Shown here: one piece after another, positions 61,954 through 64,000 of the stretch
How the letters are laid out: every line of letters starts with the position of its first letter
Position numbering within the stretch: the stretch's first letter is position 1
DNA from: Bacillus tuaregi
GTDB lineage: Bacteria > Bacillota > Bacilli > Bacillales > Cytobacillaceae
Length of the DNA stretch: 64,000 bases
NCBI RefSeq assembly: GCF_900104575.1
Contig: NZ_LT629731.1
Coordinates: 4,226,712-4,290,711 of the forward strand
Reading direction: 5' to 3'
The notes under the pieces: generated by a model
The model's input: only the letters and a program-made list of their open reading frames with translations
Told to the model about the DNA's origin: nothing
Databases searched by the model: none
Program-made: the position numbers and the translations under genes

Positions 61954-63606
61954 TCACCCTGTCTGACCGAAATCGTATTCATAACTCTTGATAAAACCCC
62001 CATTACCAAGACCTTCATAGGCTGTTTTGTTTTCCTTACGACATTCAACAACTAAGGTCCTTATATCATTCTCTACAGAAGATTCTTCTTTCTTTCGTTT
62101 TTTATTTCGTTTAGTTGAAGCGGATATACCCTGTATGGTCTTAACAACCAGTTCGTTGATATCCAAATTCGCCTCTTTTTCAGTAATTTCTTCTACAACC
62201 TTTTGAACCTCGGTAGGTTCAAAATCCAATTCTATAAGTTTCAAAATTGCCTTTTCTTTTATTGAAATACTCATTTCTTGTTCTTTTTTCTTTTGTGTTC
62301 TTTTTATTGCCTCCATCTTCATTTGCAAATCAACAGAAGCCCTTTCTTTTTCCATAAATCCTAAAAAATCTACGTCCACTGTACTGATATCTTCAAACTT
62401 TGCAATCTTACTAATGTTGCCCGACTTCAAAGCCTGAATCATTGGCCTAACAAGTTGCAAATGCTTACTAGCCACCTGACTAATTGTTTCTGGCATTATT
62501 TCTTCTCTTTCCATCATAATGGCCTCAATTTGAGCCATGGCATAAAGTTTTACAGCGATATCAATAATACCTTGGCTTTCCTCATACAGGATATTTTTAA
62601 AATCATCCGTTAAAGGAATCTGTTTTCTTGTCCATTGATAGCCCCAAAGAGCATTAATCAATAAATCCCAGTTTTGGTCGTTTTTCAACCTATCCCAAAT
62701 CATATCCCCTTGACCACTTCCCCGTCTTGCCTGTCTAAATTCGCTTTGCAAAATAGACAATCCAGCGGGTGTTCCTACTAAAATAACTGGAACTCCAATT
62801 GTATTAACTAGTGTTACAAAAAAGTTCAGCATCTTCTGATCCCCACCACTTTTGGCTTTACTTAAATGCTGAATCTCGTCTATAACTAAAACGCCCAGCC
62901 CTGTGTTTCTCGCTATTTGAGACATAATCACCAACATATCATTTATAGTTTTTCTACCTAGGCCAAATTTTTTATGATACTCTGTTCCTAATAAATCGTC
63001 TACCTTACGGAAAAATTCCAAGGCTAGTCCTCTCAAGGAAGAATCAAATGGGCAATCAAGTTTAAGCCATACAAGTTGATACATACTGAAATTTACTCCA
63101 TTATAGTCTTTATGAACAATGACTTGAGGGTATAAAGATAAAATCCTATTTAAAGCCGTTGTTTTTCCCATGCCACTTACACCGATTATCGTAAATCCTG
63201 CTGCTGTTGTTCTAAAAACACTATTATTGCTTAATTCACTTTGCAATCCGTTGATATTTCGATGCCCTTCCTGCAAGCCCTGTGCATATCCGGTTCGAAA
63301 AGGATTTCTTGCCAAATATCCCTGCCGAATAACTCTGGAAATTCTACTTTCCAAATCCAAGTGTATCCATAACGGCTGAAAACATTGGAATAATCTTTGT
63401 ACCAAATGAATGCGATAATGTTTATCTAGCATTCTTGCTTTTGAATTGTATTCGGCATATATAGCCATTTTTTCAATGGCTTCCTCTGTAGAAAGGATAG
63501 AGGGAAGTGCTTCAATGAAGGGATTCCCTCTATATTCCTCAATAACCTGTTCCCCGTATTCAGCGACAACAGCATCACAACCATTTGGAATGATGACTCT
63601 ATTCAT
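61954..63606 (-). CDS. tnsC: TnsC-like AAA+ ATPase
   Basis: A 550-residue regulator. Walker A GVSGMGKTT at 142-150, Walker B VLVIDEIQHL at 239-248, and VILVGTPAG as sensor 1 are the TnsC/TniB pattern; the N-terminal 120 residues and the C-terminal 200 are TnsC-specific. It forms filaments on DNA marked by TnsD and passes the signal to TnsB. Its ATG lies inside the 3' end of tnsB (8-nt overlap). The C-terminal tail is basic (KRNKKRKKEES). All motifs are intact. Confidence 0.9.
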   Translation of the reverse strand: MNRVIIPNGCDAVVAEYGEQVIEEYRGNPFIEALPSILSTEEAIEKMAIYAEYNSKARMLDKHYRIHLVQRLFQCFQPLWIHLDLESRISRVIRQGYLARNPFRTGYAQGLQEGHRNINGLQSELSNNSVFRTTAAGFTIIGVSGMGKTTALNRILSLYPQVIVHKDYNGVNFSMYQLVWLKLDCPFDSSLRGLALEFFRKVDDLLGTEYHKKFGLGRKTINDMLVIMSQIARNTGLGVLVIDEIQHLSKAKSGGDQKMLNFFVTLVNTIGVPVILVGTPAGLSILQSEFRQARRGSGQGDMIWDRLKNDQNWDLLINALWGYQWTRKQIPLTDDFKNILYEESQGIIDIAVKLYAMAQIEAIMMEREEIMPETISQVASKHLQLVRPMIQALKSGNISKIAKFEDISTVDVDFLGFMEKERASVDLQMKMEAIKRTQKKKEQEMSISIKEKAILKLIELDFEPTEVQKVVEEITEKEANLDINELVVKTIQGISASTKRNKKRKKEESSVENDIRTLVVECRKENKTAYEGLGNGGFIKSYEYDFGQTG

Positions 63607-64000
63607 CTTTTTTATTTAAAGCCTCCTTCTGCTTTCTCAACAACAAATCATACCCTGTATCCCTCATACTTTCAGATTGATTAAAAGGAACAACCTCTGA
63701 GTTTTCTATATTACTTTTATTTAATTCAAAGGCCTCTTCTTCACGTTGAATCATTTTTTCAACAGTACGGTTTTCTCGTATGCTTCCAATCTTGCTTCTA
63801 TTACTGGTTTGATTCGTTTGATTTTGAGATGTTTTCTGTTTAGCCTGATTTACAATTTCCTCGATTTCAGTATTTAAATCAACTTTTGACTGTATTGTCT
63901 TCTCCTTGTGTTGCCTTTCTTTCAGTTTCTCGTATTCTAGCAAATAATCGACTTCTTCAACTACCTTGCCCTTATAACGTTGTTGATGTTCCAATAAAAA
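63599..64000 (-). CDS. tnsB: TnsB transposase, C-terminal tail (gene continues beyond window)
   Basis: The last 133 codons of a gene that is open to the right window edge. LLEHQQRYKGKVVEEVDYLL is typical of the end of the TnsB catalytic region, and the rest is the charged tail that in Tn7 contacts TnsC (ending YDLLLRKQKEALNKKDE). The DDE catalytic core is outside the window. Position directly upstream of tnsC supports the call. tnsA and the cognate right end are expected further right. Confidence 0.8.
   Translation of the reverse strand, partial: FLLEHQQRYKGKVVEEVDYLLEYEKLKERQHKEKTIQSKVDLNTEIEEIVNQAKQKTSQNQTNQTSNRSKIGSIRENRTVEKMIQREEEAFELNKSNIENSEVVPFNQSESMRDTGYDLLLRKQKEALNKKDE

Noticed and set aside
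1-64000. tRNA, rRNA and CRISPR features
   Set aside because: No tRNA-like cloverleaf, rRNA segment or spaced direct-repeat array was noticed by eye; a tRNAscan or CRISPR finder run would be decisive.

Overview
The window is low-GC DNA with Bacillales-type ribosome binding sites (strong AAGGAGG sequences, many TTG and GTG starts) and Bacillaceae-type accessory genes (FosB, a Gram-positive trimethoprim-resistance-type DHFR, a YnfA-like protein). There are no rRNA, tRNA or core metabolic genes. A ParM/ParR partition pair beside a plasmid/phage-type primase-helicase points to a large plasmid, or an integrated plasmid, of a Bacillus-like host. That plasmid carries Tn7-like transposon machinery and two defence islands.

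Layout. (1) 1-5.2 kb is the plasmid maintenance block: the 5' part of an XRE regulator, about 1.1 kb of non-coding DNA that is a plausible origin, a D5/P4-type primase-helicase whose primase half looks catalytically dead, an inverted-repeat centromere candidate, then parM and parR. (2) 5.2-17.1 kb is defence island 1. A single-strand operon holds a UvrD-type helicase, a RecB/Cas4-like nuclease whose active site is split with the helicase ORF, a HEAT protein, and the Mod and Res subunits of a Type III restriction system. Upstream of it lie a DUF4268 protein, an XRE regulator and a second Cas4-like nuclease. (3) 17.1-25 kb holds small plasmid genes, mostly unrecognised, including two tiny membrane proteins that resemble each other. 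(4) 25-29.3 kb is a mostly non-coding patchwork: two transcription units with duplicated promoter, leader and terminator, then two facing Tn7-like transposon ends three bases apart, a YnfA-family gene, and two diverged repeat units that each end in another transposon right end. One of these units holds a relic of a tnsD gene. (5) 29.3-33.7 kb is a one-strand row of single genes (fosB, NTF2-like, GrpB, Nudix, nucleotidyltransferase, DHFR and others) separated by related intergenic repeats and closed by another right-end relic. (6) 33.7-40.5 kb holds small hypothetical genes, among them three related proteins with a possible resolvase-like fold. (7) 40.6-44 kb is a second replication/recombination module: a tyrosine recombinase next to four copies of a 10-bp motif, and a two-gene operon encoding an intact archaeo-eukaryotic-type primase with a C-terminal winged helix, bracketed by a perfect 20-bp inverted repeat. 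(8) 44.2-59.4 kb is defence island 2: a Type II system with an AlwI-family nuclease, a possible second subunit and two adenine methylases; a DUF4365 nuclease-like protein; a wHTH protein; a TrlF-like PHP-ATPase; and two more PD-(D/E)XK-like proteins. A pair of paralogous small genes flanks the island. (9) 60-64 kb is tnsD/tniQ, tnsC and the 3' end of tnsB, read leftward from the right edge.

How it fits together. Tn7-like elements keep their tns genes by the right end, reading inward. The right end belonging to this tnsBCD set should therefore lie beyond 64 kb, and its left end somewhere to the left. The three spaced sites at 27,070-27,238 have the geometry of a Tn7 left end. One reading is thus that about 37 kb or more (resistance-type genes plus defence island 2) is the cargo of a Tn7-like element inserted beside an older one that ends at 27,057. 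The rival reading is a 2.2-kb mini-element at 27,061-29,257. The transposon-end assignments are inferred from repeat geometry and have not been tested by a database search.
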